The notes beneath the pieces were generated by a model, which saw only the letters and a list, made by a program, of their open reading frames with translations, did no database searches and was not told the DNA's origin. Below, one piece after another: positions 1 through 8,985 of a stretch of DNA of 51,697 nt. The DNA lies in the NCBI GenBank assembly GCA_017387565.1, contig JAFOEY010000048.1:1-51697 (forward strand), written 5' to 3'. The stretch is from Lachnospiraceae bacterium. Lineage in GTDB: Bacteria > Bacillota > Clostridia > Lachnospirales > Lachnospiraceae. Both the position numbers and the translations under genes were made by a program. The stretch's first letter is position 1, and every line of letters starts with the position of its first letter.

Positions 1-150
1 AAAGTATGACTTTGGGACCCGCAAAACATGAGAAAGTAGCCCGATTAGGGCGGATTTCGAATGTTTTAGGATTGCGAGAGCACAAAGTGCGTAGCAATCC
101 GTTGGTATCATGGGGGCAAAATACCTTTTGCCCCCAACATCATTCAATCA
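1..150. repeat. Dispersed intergenic repeat, copy 1
   Basis: Part of a repeat family seen again, mostly inverted, near 8826-8930, 38005-38090 and 42635-42790, with a weaker piece at 2665-2735. Shared landmarks are the string GTGCGTAGCAATCCGTTGGT and a short hairpin with arms GGGGGCAAAA and TTTTGCCCCC. The copies are diverged and differently truncated. An open frame runs through this copy into the next gene, but the repeat itself is unlikely to be coding. Confidence 0.7.
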
Positions 151-200
151 TTAGACACAAAAATAATAATCTAACTATCCCAAATAATAGAGGCATCAAA

Positions 201-584
201 ATGGCAATCATCTTAGTTAATAGCAAACTACGTGCATATGAATATTTAAACCAATTAGCCAAATATTCTGACTGGCAACAGGATAACACAGACAGATTAT
301 GGCATTATTTTTTAAAATTTGATAGTCTATATGATGAATTTATTTTTTATCTAACCAACCACGAAATAAAAGACGAATTGCACTTCCGTGGATATGGTAT
401 ATTGGATCTTTATGTATGGCAAATGAATCATTATAATATGATTCATGATATCGGAAAAAACACCGGAAATTGTAACAAAGAGGATTTGGTTTTGCGCGCA
501 TTTCTTATGATGGGAGAATATCTGGATAACCCGGATGCTTTTGAGCAAAAACTGACGGAAGCTCCTCATCAGGATCGCTTATAA
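201..584 (+). CDS. Hypothetical protein, 127 aa
   Basis: I do not recognise this family. The protein is small, has no signal peptide or membrane segment, is rich in aromatic residues and charge, and is probably cytosolic. The frame is open from base 6, but that part lies in a dispersed repeat. I start at the ATG at 201, where an AGAGG-like ribosome site lies about 8 bases upstream and normal-looking coding sequence begins. It converges with the cardiolipin synthase gene, with 44 bp between the two stops and no obvious terminator. Confidence 0.6.
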   Translation: MAIILVNSKLRAYEYLNQLAKYSDWQQDNTDRLWHYFLKFDSLYDEFIFYLTNHEIKDELHFRGYGILDLYVWQMNHYNMIHDIGKNTGNCNKEDLVLRAFLMMGEYLDNPDAFEQKLTEAPHQDRL

Positions 585-628
585 AACAATCGGTTATACG
601 GATTATCCTTTTTCTTTCTATCCCCCAC

Positions 629-2335
629 TCATAGCAATGGTGCAAATAATCGGCACACTTTTCCGGTCATTCGATTTAACAAAGGAAGTTTTTTATAATC
701 TTCTTTCAAAAATTCCTGACACTGTTCAAATGTTTTAAGATAATCTTCTTTGATATTGTTAATAACCGGATTATCATAAATAAATGTCGCACACTCAAAA
801 TGTTCATACAGACTTCTGAAGTCCAGATTAATTGTACCCACCACGGCTTTACAGTCATCACATAAAAACATCTTGGCATGCACAAATCCGGGCGTGAATT
901 CATACATCTTAACACCAGCCTCAATCAATTGCGTATAATACGTATGCGCGATATCAAACACAATCTTTTTATCCGGAATATGCGGCATAATGATACGGAC
1001 ATCAACACCGCGCTGCGCAGCAAAACACAAACCGGTAATCATTTCATTTTCCGGAATCAGGTAAGGTGTCATAATCCAGACATAATCTTTTGCTTTATTT
1101 AAAATATCCAGATATACTTCTTCTGCCACATCCTGTCGATTACAAGGATCATCATTGTACGGAATTACATATCCCAGATTAGTATTTGTATTATGAATTG
1201 TTCCTGTTTCTGATGCAGCATCAGATTCTGCTAACTGCATCTTTTTTTCTCCGGAAACGTTTCCAACTTCTTTATCATCCAATTCTGTCGGTAACACACC
1301 TAAATACTTTTCATAATCCTCATTAGCCGAATCAAACATGCCCCACATCTGCAAAAACATTGCCGTGAAGCTTTTAACCGCATCTCCCTTAATTTTAACT
1401 GCAGTATCTTTCCAATAACCAAAACGTTCTTTTAAATTCATATACTCATCAGCCAAATTAATTCCACCATTAAAAGCTACTTTTCCATCAATTACCACAA
1501 TTTTACGATGGTCTCTGTAATTCTGATGAGATGATAAAAAAGGTCTGACCGGTGCAAATTCACGCACTTGTATGCCAAATGACGCGAGCTCTTTGGCATA
1601 TTTGGTTGGAAGTGCCATAAGGGAATTAAATCCATCATACATCAGGCGCACTTCCACGCCTTGTGCAGCCTTCTTTTTCAATGCATCAAGTACTGTATCC
1701 CAGACATATCCTTTATTGATGATAAAATACTCCAGAAAAATAAACTTCTCAGCTTTTTCAATTTCACAAATCAAATCCGTCAATTTTTCCTGACCATTTG
1801 CAAAATAGGAAACTTCCGTATTGGTATACGTCGGAAAATGATTGACATTTTGAATATAATAGGAAAGATCGGAAATCGGCGTTTTTTCCTCTTTCATTTT
1901 CCATTTTAAATCCTCGGCGGTCTGTAGATAAGGTTCCGTCTCGTCAATCCGGCGTTTTAGCCCTTTTGATTGTCCCATTCGCACAGGATTAGCTGCAATA
2001 AACACATACAACAGCACACCAAAAACAGGTGCAATGCTCATCGGAATCATCCACATCAGCTTAAATGCCGGATTCTCATTACTGTTAATAATTACAATAA
2101 TACATAATGCTGCACAGATATTAAAAAAGTACAACCACCATTTTGCATTGGATGCATTCATTCGTTCTAACAGAATAAACAATAAATAAATCTGTCCTAA
2201 CAGCATCAAAACCGTCAGCATAATACGGCTGAAAATCAATTTAAAAATTGCTTGCAAACCGGTATTCTTCGCCTTATTTGCTTTATTTTTAATATATTCC
2301 GTTTTCTTCATTTTTGAACCATCTACTTTATCCAT
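629..2335 (-). CDS. cls: Cardiolipin synthase (phospholipase D family)
   Basis: Makes cardiolipin by joining phosphatidylglycerol molecules at the membrane. The protein is about 568 aa. Two or three N-terminal hydrophobic helices are followed by two phospholipase D domains. The first HKD motif reads HRKIVVIDG within a region ending in FNGGINL, and the second reads HAKMFLCDD followed by GTINLD. This is the usual length and layout for Firmicute cls. The frame extends to a GTG at 2344, but AAGGAC lies 9 bases before the ATG at 2335, so I choose 2335. The upstream region carries a three-unit tandem array. It is transcribed alone, divergently from the merR gene. Confidence 0.9.
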   Translation of the reverse strand: MDKVDGSKMKKTEYIKNKANKAKNTGLQAIFKLIFSRIMLTVLMLLGQIYLLFILLERMNASNAKWWLYFFNICAALCIIVIINSNENPAFKLMWMIPMSIAPVFGVLLYVFIAANPVRMGQSKGLKRRIDETEPYLQTAEDLKWKMKEEKTPISDLSYYIQNVNHFPTYTNTEVSYFANGQEKLTDLICEIEKAEKFIFLEYFIINKGYVWDTVLDALKKKAAQGVEVRLMYDGFNSLMALPTKYAKELASFGIQVREFAPVRPFLSSHQNYRDHRKIVVIDGKVAFNGGINLADEYMNLKERFGYWKDTAVKIKGDAVKSFTAMFLQMWGMFDSANEDYEKYLGVLPTELDDKEVGNVSGEKKMQLAESDAASETGTIHNTNTNLGYVIPYNDDPCNRQDVAEEVYLDILNKAKDYVWIMTPYLIPENEMITGLCFAAQRGVDVRIIMPHIPDKKIVFDIAHTYYTQLIEAGVKMYEFTPGFVHAKMFLCDDCKAVVGTINLDFRSLYEHFECATFIYDNPVINNIKEDYLKTFEQCQEFLKEDYKKLPLLNRMTGKVCRLFAPLL

Positions 2336-2361
2336 AATTATCACGTCCTTCTAAACTGCTC

Positions 2362-2498
2362 TGTTTATCATTCGCACCGATATTTTTACATAATTCTCTG
2401 CTTTTTGTTTATCATACACACCTGTATTTTTACAAAATTCTCTTCTTTTTTGTTTATCATACACACCTGTATTTTCACAAAATTTTCTGCCTTTTTTG
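2362..2498. repeat. Tandem repeat upstream of cls, 3 units of about 45 bp
   Basis: Three head-to-tail units each begin TGTTTATCAT (near 2362, 2406 and 2451) and contain CACACCTGTATTTT-like sequence ending in a T-rich tract. The first unit is the most diverged. The array starts only about 27 bp upstream of the cls start, so it overlaps the probable promoter or leader. The units are not shared with the other arrays in the window. The rest of 2499-2758 is AT-rich, with a dispersed-repeat fragment near 2665-2735. Confidence 0.8.
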
Positions 2499-2664
2499 TT
2501 TTCCATCCTATATTTTAATAAAAATATCCTTATTTATAATATCTTTTCTCTTTACTTTACGGATTATAACAAAGTATATCATATGTATTTTCGAATATAA
2601 AATTATATTTTTATAAACAAATTACAGATTTTTTGGTAAAATATAAGAAATATTATATTTTACC

Positions 2665-2735
2665 TAATGCAGCAATCCGAATATATCCGTGCATGAGCAA
2701 GTTTACTTTTGACACGCACATCAAAATATACTTAC
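2665..2735. repeat. Dispersed intergenic repeat, partial copy
   Basis: Contains AATGCAGCAATCCG and ATGAGCAAGTTTACTTTTGACA, which resemble, in inverted order, parts of the copy at 42635-42790. It ends within 25 bp of the MerR start and brings a TTGACA sequence near 2705 that could serve as a -35 box. Similarity is judged by eye and is weaker than between the other copies. Confidence 0.45.
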
Positions 2736-2758
2736 ATTAGAAAGATAAAGGGGATTAC

Positions 2759-3565
2759 ATGAAAGGTTATTTATCAATCGGAAAAGTATCCAAAGCAAAA
2801 AACGTCAGCATCAAATCTCTTCGCTATTATGATGAGATTGGAATTTTTAAACCCGCTCTGACTGATCACAGAACAGGCTATCGCTATTATAAAGCGGATC
2901 AGCTCTATATCTTAGATGCCATTTCTTTATGCATCGAATTGGGCATTCCGTTAAAAAGCATGGTTTCCTATTGTGATGTGCACGGAAAACCGGATTTACA
3001 AAGACTGTTGGGGGATGCCAAATCACTTGCGGAATCCAAAATAAAAGCCATGTATCAGTCCATGGAGACGCTACAAAATACCATGAATGCATTGGAACAT
3101 CATCCGGATCTGGTGGTTCCGGCCGGTTGCATGCAAAAAACATTATTATCCCGTACTGTATTGACGATTCCCTTTGATGAATACACAGATGCAACACATT
3201 ATAATCCAAAACTTTTGTCTCTTTTTGTCGGAGCACAAAAACAGGGACTTGCCGCATCCTATCCGTCCGGACTGATTTATGATTTCAACAAAGGTATTGC
3301 CCAAAAATATGTTTTTATTCATGTTGCCCCTCTGGCCAGCAGCGATGTTGCCGGCGATTGGGGAAGACATATCGAAGGCATCCGCACACTGCCTTCCGGA
3401 ATCTATGCTTATAAACAACATGAAACGCATGCGATTGAGGACGCCGCTTCGATATTTGATCTGGACAAACAGGCATTAAAACATTGTACCATTATTGAAA
3501 CAGATTTATTAAAGGAAGAAAAAGAAAAAACAGGTATGAATTATGAGTTGCAGATTATGATTTAA
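2759..3565 (+). CDS. MerR family transcriptional regulator with C-terminal effector domain
   Basis: DNA-binding regulator of 268 aa. The first 70 residues are a MerR winged helix-turn-helix, with the hallmarks SIGKVSKAKNVSIKSLRYYD and GYRYY. A coiled-coil dimer helix follows at about 75-110, and the last 150 residues resemble the GyrI-like ligand-binding fold seen in BmrR/TipA relatives. This design is typical of regulators that sense drugs or lipophilic compounds and activate neighbouring genes. The start has AAAGGGG six bases upstream. The SGNH hydrolase gene follows in the same direction but has its own promoter-like sequence. The ligand cannot be predicted. Confidence 0.88.
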   Translation: MKGYLSIGKVSKAKNVSIKSLRYYDEIGIFKPALTDHRTGYRYYKADQLYILDAISLCIELGIPLKSMVSYCDVHGKPDLQRLLGDAKSLAESKIKAMYQSMETLQNTMNALEHHPDLVVPAGCMQKTLLSRTVLTIPFDEYTDATHYNPKLLSLFVGAQKQGLAASYPSGLIYDFNKGIAQKYVFIHVAPLASSDVAGDWGRHIEGIRTLPSGIYAYKQHETHAIEDAASIFDLDKQALKHCTIIETDLLKEEKEKTGMNYELQIMI

Positions 3566-3664
3566 GGCTATAAACCAATCATGTTGTAAATTCATATTAC
3601 GCAAAGGCCATCGCACATTGCAAGCGCGATATTCCCGACATAGCTTAAACAGATGGTATAGTCA

Positions 3665-3693
3665 TTGACTTTCCATAACATACTTTATTATAG
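3665..3693 (+). promoter_or_regulatory. Promoter-like sequence for the SGNH hydrolase gene
   Basis: TTGACT at 3665-3670, a 17-base spacer, and TTATAG at 3688-3693. Transcription would begin about 12 bases before the ATG at 3713. Because this -35 box coincides with a possible TTG start of the longer open frame, it argues for the shorter protein. Confidence 0.45.
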
Positions 3694-3712
3694 AAAGATT
3701 GGAAAAAACATC

Positions 3713-4849
3713 ATGGATCAACACAAGAACACAACCTGGGTTTCTGTCTGGGGGAACGCCGTTTCCATCTCAGAAAACAGACCCGAAAGCTACGCAAAAA
3801 ATATCACTCTACGCTATCCGGTTTATTGCCCGTTCAGCGGCGATAAGCTTCAACTAACTTTTGATAACTACTGCGGATTGGAACCGATTACCATCCACAA
3901 AACAAGCATTCTTTACAAGGGATGTTTTTATCCTGTGACATTTGGTGGTAAAGAGGCTACCAAAATCAATGCCGGTGACAATCTGACATCGGACGAAATC
4001 ATCATCGATATTACTGCGCAGGATACTTTTTTTGTCAGTTTTTATCTTGGGGATTATACATCCATGCGCTCTTCGGTTTTTGTTTCAGGCCCGTTATCCG
4101 TTGGTCAATATGCCATTGGTGATCAGACAGAGACTGAAACCTTCCCCATCGACATCTGTCGTAAAACAAACATTTACTATTTTCTAAGCAATGTTGCACT
4201 TCGCACGCAGGCAGGAAACCGTTCTGTGATCTGTTATGGTGATTCCATCACGGCACAAGCATGGCCTGATTATCTTTCCCTGCGTTGTCAAAAAGAAAAC
4301 TTCCATCACACAGCCATTATCCGCAGGGCAACCAGCGGTTCCCGAATCTTACGGGAATACCACAATATCACATACGAATCATACGGATTAATGGGCATTA
4401 ACCGTTTCGATCATGAAGTTCCTACCGTTGGAGCAGATACCGTCATCATCCAACAGGGAATCAATGACATCATTCATCCTGTCGGAACGGACATCAATCC
4501 ATTTCGTCCCATGAGCGATTTGCCCACGGCAGACGAGTTGATTGACGGATTAAAATGGTATATTGAAAAAGCCCGTTCCTATCATTACAAGGTTTACGTC
4601 GGCACACTGCTGCCTATTAAAGGCTGGCGTACCTATGCACCTTTTCGTGAAGATTTAAAAAATGCCTACAATGATTTTATCCGTCAGACAGATTTAATTG
4701 ACGGATGTATTGATTTTGATCATGCGCTCAGAGATGCAAAAGATGTTACCGCTTTTGCAAATATATATGACAGCGGAGATCACCTGCACCCTAGTCTTGA
4801 TGGTTACAAAGCTATGGCGGATGCCGTGTTACCCGAACTGTTATTATAA
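3713..4849 (+). CDS. SGNH/GDSL-type esterase
   Basis: Serine ester hydrolase of 378 aa. An N-terminal beta-rich domain (about 1-160) precedes a C-terminal SGNH domain. Block I is GDSIT with nucleophile Ser178, block III is QQGIND with Asn251, and the last block is GDHLHP with Asp356 and His359, giving a complete catalytic set. There is no signal peptide, so it is probably cytosolic and may remove acetyl or acyl groups from sugars; the substrate is not known. The start at 3713 excludes a longer TTG-initiated frame that would overlap the promoter. It ends 20 bp from the stop of the convergent cellulase gene. Confidence 0.82.
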   Translation: MDQHKNTTWVSVWGNAVSISENRPESYAKNITLRYPVYCPFSGDKLQLTFDNYCGLEPITIHKTSILYKGCFYPVTFGGKEATKINAGDNLTSDEIIIDITAQDTFFVSFYLGDYTSMRSSVFVSGPLSVGQYAIGDQTETETFPIDICRKTNIYYFLSNVALRTQAGNRSVICYGDSITAQAWPDYLSLRCQKENFHHTAIIRRATSGSRILREYHNITYESYGLMGINRFDHEVPTVGADTVIIQQGINDIIHPVGTDINPFRPMSDLPTADELIDGLKWYIEKARSYHYKVYVGTLLPIKGWRTYAPFREDLKNAYNDFIRQTDLIDGCIDFDHALRDAKDVTAFANIYDSGDHLHPSLDGYKAMADAVLPELLL

Positions 4850-4868
4850 TGATATCCGGAGCAAAAGA

Positions 4869-6107
4869 TCATTTGTCAGAAGCTTTTCCGGTTTTATTAG
4901 CATTATCAGATGGCGATGTTTTTCCAATTTCATTCACATCTTTTCCAAGGACCTCTATATACCAAAGACCGGCTTCCGATAAATCATCTTTCGTCCAGCC
5001 GGACTTTTTGGTACAGCCACTCTTTATCAGAGAGCTGGTTTCATTCTTATTAGACAGGTTCCAGATACAGTAACTAACTCCGTTATCATCCATGGCTTGA
5101 ATCCATTTATTACCTTCGTCAAAATTGTTTGCTCCTGAACCACTGGCATTGCACACTCCGAATTCGGTACAAAAGACAGGAATTCCCGCAGCAAGAGCCT
5201 TTTCCATTTTCTGACGGATATCATCGCGGTGTGTGTCCGCATAAAAATGTATCGTATACATGATATTATCGTAACCCTCAATGGGGTCCATTGCGGCAAG
5301 ATCCACATCCTGTGACCAGGTCGGAGTTCCGACAATAATGACTGCGTCCGGATCATGTTCTTTGATAACCGGAATTACTTCATTGGCATAATCTTTTACC
5401 TGAGACCAAGATGTACCACCATTGGGCTCGTTACAGATTTCATATAGAACATTATCGTAATCCGCATATAACTTTGCCATTTCATCAAAGAATTCGATGG
5501 CATCTTGTTTGTATTTATTCGGGTCTAAATCATGCAGAATATGCCAGTCGATAATGACATACATTCCCAGCTCCGTCGCATAATCCACCCCCTGCTTTAT
5601 TAGTGCCTTCAGTTGTTCCTTGTTGCCGCCCTCGCAATAACCCTCCGGCTCTGCCGTATACATGGCAATACGAACACAGTTGATGCCCCAATCGTCCCGC
5701 ATCGACTGAAATCCTTCCTTATTGATATATTCCGGAAACCAGTTTATTCCATGTGTCGATGCACCTTGTATCTGATATGCATTGCCATTAGCATCTACTA
5801 ACTGCGTACCTTTTACAGAAAGCTTTCCGTGAACTTCAACCGGAGTATCTTTTTCACTTTCTGTTCCACTTCGTTCATCATATTCATCAGAAATCGGTTC
5901 GGTTGTATCTTTCAGTATTTCTTTCTTTTTTAATGTATCCTGATTACCGTTTTCATTCTGATTGCTGTTTTTTTCATCTTCAACCTGTTCTACATTTTCT
6001 GCGGTCTCTTCCACCGTTATCTCCGTTCTTTCTTCTGCATTTTTGCATCCGGTAAATACAATCGCCATCATCAACATTAATCCTATCGCAAGAATGCCTT
6101 TCTTCAT
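4869..6107 (-). CDS. Lipoprotein GH5 cellulase (endoglucanase)
   Basis: Extracellular beta-1,4-glucanase anchored by lipid, 412 aa. The signal peptide ends in lipobox VFTGC with Cys21. An acidic, low-complexity linker (about 22-92) leads to a GH5 catalytic domain. The acid/base is Glu227 in ICNEPNG and the nucleophile is Glu315 in FCTEFGV, with the usual HFYAD motif before it; the pattern suggests subfamily GH5_2. No carbohydrate-binding module is visible. The start is supported by GGGGGA five bases upstream. A three-unit tandem repeat lies upstream at 6178-6282. The gene points to plant-fibre breakdown at the cell surface. Confidence 0.92.
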   Translation of the reverse strand: MKKGILAIGLMLMMAIVFTGCKNAEERTEITVEETAENVEQVEDEKNSNQNENGNQDTLKKKEILKDTTEPISDEYDERSGTESEKDTPVEVHGKLSVKGTQLVDANGNAYQIQGASTHGINWFPEYINKEGFQSMRDDWGINCVRIAMYTAEPEGYCEGGNKEQLKALIKQGVDYATELGMYVIIDWHILHDLDPNKYKQDAIEFFDEMAKLYADYDNVLYEICNEPNGGTSWSQVKDYANEVIPVIKEHDPDAVIIVGTPTWSQDVDLAAMDPIEGYDNIMYTIHFYADTHRDDIRQKMEKALAAGIPVFCTEFGVCNASGSGANNFDEGNKWIQAMDDNGVSYCIWNLSNKNETSSLIKSGCTKKSGWTKDDLSEAGLWYIEVLGKDVNEIGKTSPSDNANKTGKASDK

Positions 6108-6177
6108 TTAAATCCCCCATATTATAACTAAATGCTATAATTTAAATCTTATAACCAATTAGCAATAGCAATTATTT

Positions 6178-6282
6178 AATCAGCAATACGATTATAAATT
6201 TCGCGAACTATTATCAAATCAGCAATACGATTACAAAATTGCACGAACTGTTATCAAATCAGCAATACGATTACAAATTATT
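6178..6282. repeat. Tandem repeat upstream of the GH5 gene, about 40-bp units
   Basis: Units begin AATCAGCAATACGATTA at 6178, 6217 and 6257 and run to ACTGTTATCA. The first two are full length and the third is partial. The array fills the space between the aminotransferase stop and the GH5 start, so it lies in the cellulase promoter or leader region. It has no CRISPR-like unique spacers. Confidence 0.85.
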
Positions 6283-6338
6283 TGATAAACAAAATGCCAT
6301 TTCACAAGGAAACAGCATTTCTTCTTTTCTTTATTTGT

Positions 6339-7529
6339 TTATCTGCCGTATTCTTCTTTTACAAACTTCCGGATGGCCGGAATTGCGCGTTTCACTTTTT
6401 CTGTATCAATACAATAAGCCATACGGAAATAACCGGGAACACCAAAATTATCCGAAGGAACAAAAATCAAATCGTGCTTTTTTGCTTTCATACAGAAAGC
6501 ATTGGCATCCTCTTCCAAAGCCTTTGGGAAGATATAAAAGGTGCCATCCGGTTTCACAACTTCAAATCCGAGATCTGTCAGAGCATCATATAATAAATTC
6601 ATATTTGTCTCATACACGGAAAGATCACTGGTTTTGTCGATAACTTTAGCCATTGCTAACTGTGCACTGGATGACGGACAGTTGTGTCCAATTCCTCGAC
6701 TGATCTGACCGCAGATAACGGCAAAAATATCCGCATCCGTTGCTCTTGGATTGACTGCCAGATATCCAATTCGCTCTCCCGGAAGGGAAAGACTCTTTGA
6801 AAATGAATAGCAGGAAATGGAATTATCATAATACTTGCTGACATAAGGCGAATCCGAACCCTCAAACACAATTTCCCGATACGGTTCATCACTAATCAAG
6901 AAAATATCATGTCCATATTCTTTCTGCTTTGCATATAAGATATCAGCCAGTCTCTTGATTGTTCCCGTATTGTATGCAACACCGGACGGATTATTGGGTG
7001 TGTTAATCAAAACAGCCATAACATTTTCATTCATCATCTCTTCAAATGCTTCAAAATTTATCTGAAAATCCTTTGTATTGGCAGGAACTACTCTAAGCTT
7101 TGCTCCTGTATGATTGACATACGGATTATACTCCGGAAAGAATGGTGCGAAAGTAAGAATCTCATCCCCCGGTTTGGTCGTGGCACGGAAAGCATGTGCA
7201 AGTGCGGATGCAGCAGCACTTGTCATAAAAATGTGTTTAGCCTCATAATCCATACCAAATCTTTTATTCAGACTTTCGGCAACCGTTTCTCGGACTGATT
7301 CGATACCCAGTGACGGACTGTATCCGTGTACCTTCATGGGATCTACCTGCGTATGTAATCTTACGATTTCATCCTGATACTCCTGTACCGTGGGAACACT
7401 GGGATTGCCCAGACTGAAATCAAAAACATTTTCATATCCGATTTCTTTTCCTCGTGCAGTTGCATATTCGCTTAATTCCCGAATAATTGATTTTCCACTT
7501 AACATACTTTTATAAAATTCATTAATCAT
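6339..7529 (-). CDS. PLP-dependent class I/II aminotransferase
   Basis: Transfers an amino group using pyridoxal phosphate, in the aspartate aminotransferase fold, 396 aa. The substrate-side motif FSLGNPSVP is near residue 37. The cofactor motif NNPSG is mid-protein, and the Schiff-base lysine is in SFSKSLSLPGERIGY. The frame is open to a TTG at 7547 with AGGAT close by, but relatives begin at the equivalent of MINEF, so I use the ATG at 7529; the choice is uncertain by six codons. Such proteins often handle aspartate, alanine or aromatic amino acids, and the exact substrate is not visible. It appears monocistronic. Confidence 0.88.
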   Translation of the reverse strand: MINEFYKSMLSGKSIIRELSEYATARGKEIGYENVFDFSLGNPSVPTVQEYQDEIVRLHTQVDPMKVHGYSPSLGIESVRETVAESLNKRFGMDYEAKHIFMTSAAASALAHAFRATTKPGDEILTFAPFFPEYNPYVNHTGAKLRVVPANTKDFQINFEAFEEMMNENVMAVLINTPNNPSGVAYNTGTIKRLADILYAKQKEYGHDIFLISDEPYREIVFEGSDSPYVSKYYDNSISCYSFSKSLSLPGERIGYLAVNPRATDADIFAVICGQISRGIGHNCPSSSAQLAMAKVIDKTSDLSVYETNMNLLYDALTDLGFEVVKPDGTFYIFPKALEEDANAFCMKAKKHDLIFVPSDNFGVPGYFRMAYCIDTEKVKRAIPAIRKFVKEEYGR

Positions 7530-7627
7530 TCTATTCCATTTGTTCAATTATCCTGATTGATAATTGGTTCTTCCTTTCTTCCGGTAAGTCCCGGATAACT
7601 TAACTCATCAACAGCTTTTCTTTTCCA

Positions 7628-8317
7628 TTAATAACAGCTCTTCTTTTCCATTAATAATAGAATAATACCTGTAACGATAAAAATCCAGTCAAACCATACA
7701 GCTTTTATACCAAATTGATGGACAAGCAGATATGAAACGACAACACCTATATGAAATCCCAAAAGACTTCCCATAAAAAATACCGCCTTGTGCCAATGTT
7801 GCCTGTTTCTTTCTTTTGCCTCTATCCCCTTTTTCCCATCATTTGGAAACAAAATCTCTCCCAACGCCAAGGATATCTGCCTGGTATTGTTCGTAGAAAA
7901 AATGGTGGAACTGACATATCCGTATTCTCCCGGAAAAGAATTCCACTGAAATGCCATGGCAAAAAATGTTGGAAATAATCCGATCACTATATCAATATCC
8001 GCAGGCATCAGGCCCAAAATAAGAATCATCAAGGATGTAATAACCATTGAAACGGCTCTGACATCATACTTCGTCTTATTTTTTACAAATACAAAAGCAA
8101 TTCCGCCTGATACATATAACATTACACCCAGGAATCGCAGCAACGCCTGTATCGGATCTCTTTTTAATATAGAGAAAAATAAAAACACCAAATTGGCCGT
8201 CTGTGCATTTCCCAGAAAATCCGAACGCATTAATACAGAATACCCTGCCAGAAAGCCACCTACAATTGCCATGTTATGATGCAAAAATCGATTGTACATC
8301 TGTTGTTTTGTCTTCAT
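7628..8317 (-). CDS. DUF1275 (YoaK) family membrane protein
   Basis: Multi-pass membrane protein of 229 aa with about six hydrophobic segments. The N-terminal pattern GGFLAGYSVLM with GNAQTANLVFLF is characteristic of DUF1275/YoaK, a family of unknown function. The longer GTG start at 8329 is part of GGTGA, which acts better as the ribosome site for the ATG at 8317, eight bases away. A consensus-like promoter sits just upstream. The last codons contain a duplicated CTCTTCTTTTCCATTAATAA segment that continues past the stop. Confidence 0.8.
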   Translation of the reverse strand: MKTKQQMYNRFLHHNMAIVGGFLAGYSVLMRSDFLGNAQTANLVFLFFSILKRDPIQALLRFLGVMLYVSGGIAFVFVKNKTKYDVRAVSMVITSLMILILGLMPADIDIVIGLFPTFFAMAFQWNSFPGEYGYVSSTIFSTNNTRQISLALGEILFPNDGKKGIEAKERNRQHWHKAVFFMGSLLGFHIGVVVSYLLVHQFGIKAVWFDWIFIVTGIILLLMEKKSCY

Positions 8318-8337
8318 TTGTTTATTCACCGATGCTT

Positions 8338-8366
8338 ATTATAGTGGAATTTTTCTGATGTTTCAA
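8338..8366 (-). promoter_or_regulatory. Promoter of the DUF1275 gene
   Basis: Read on the minus strand: TTGAAA at 8361-8366, exactly 17 bases, then TATAAT at 8338-8343. The leader would be very short, about 15 bases before the ATG at 8317. The tandem hairpin array lies upstream of this promoter, outside its transcript. Confidence 0.75.
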
Positions 8367-8387
8367 GATTTGAGTCAGACATCCCTA

Positions 8388-8585
8388 CATGGGGTGTTTT
8401 TCGCTTGTTTTCCTTTCCCTTACCCCGCCAATCATTTTTCACGGGGTATTTTCCTTTTGTTTCTCTTTCCTTTACCCCGCCAAACATTTTTATCGGGGTA
8501 TTTTTCTCTTGTTGCCCTTTCTTATACCCCTCCATCCATTTTCAGCGGGGTATTTTTCTCTTGTTGCTCTTCCCTATACTCCGCC
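8388..8585. repeat. Tandem array of short GC hairpins, about 52-bp period
   Basis: Four units carry a stem of the type ACCCCG/CGGGGT around a 14-base loop, at about 8422-8447, 8474-8499, 8526-8551 and a partial one at 8577. Each is followed by TATTTT and a pyrimidine-rich spacer. Each unit resembles a weak rho-independent terminator. The array lies between two divergent genes, so it may insulate them. The apparent ORFs through it are repeat artefacts. Confidence 0.8.
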
Positions 8586-8589
8586 AGGC

Positions 8590-8825
8590 CATCGCACATT
8601 TCTTGTATAGAGAAATATGAAAACAAAAATATAAAATAAGAAAATCAAAAAGGCGGAAATATAAAATGCTGAAATCAAAATGTCAAAAAAAAGATCGGTT
8701 AAAATCAAAAAATCAAAAAAACTGAAGTAAAAATCAAAAAAGAGCAGAAAGAGCAGAAACCTCCAAGTAATCCTTGAGTATCTATAGTCGTACATGATAG
8801 AATATAACGATATCTTAACAATATT
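8590..8825. other. A-rich intergenic segment with AAAATCAAAAA iterations
   Basis: This gene-free stretch has irregular repeats of AAAATCAAAAA on the plus strand between about 8630 and 8745, then ordinary AT-rich sequence. I see no coding frame, promoter or RNA structure that I can defend. Confidence 0.5.
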
Positions 8826-8930
8826 GATATTGGGGCGCAAAAGGTATTTTATCCCATGATACCAACGGATTGTCACACACAAGTATGGGATTGTCATACA
8901 AATATAATTTTTCGCCCCTGGTATCACATA
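8826..8930. repeat. Dispersed intergenic repeat, copy 2 (inverted)
   Basis: Its reverse complement includes CAATCCGTTGGTATCATGGG and AAAATACCTTTTGCGCCCC, matching the copy at 1-150. The hairpin arms GGGGCGCAAAA and TTTTTCGCCCC lie at its two ends. Confidence 0.65.
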
Positions 8931-8985
8931 ATAATAATAAAAACAAAAAACACTTTAAATAATAGTAATAATCATCAGGTACTTT

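Noticed and set aside
6-200. N-terminal extension of the first open frame (65 residues)
   Set aside because: It lies in a dispersed repeat found between genes elsewhere; a ribosome site and normal coding sequence begin at 201.
2847-3257. 136-residue minus-strand frame within the MerR gene
   Set aside because: It is a shadow of the MerR coding sequence with no recognisable domain.
8292-8639. Several plus- and minus-strand open frames through the hairpin array
   Set aside because: They are produced by the 52-bp periodic sequence, have overlapping frames with repeated Phe/Ser/Pro peptides, and lack ribosome sites.
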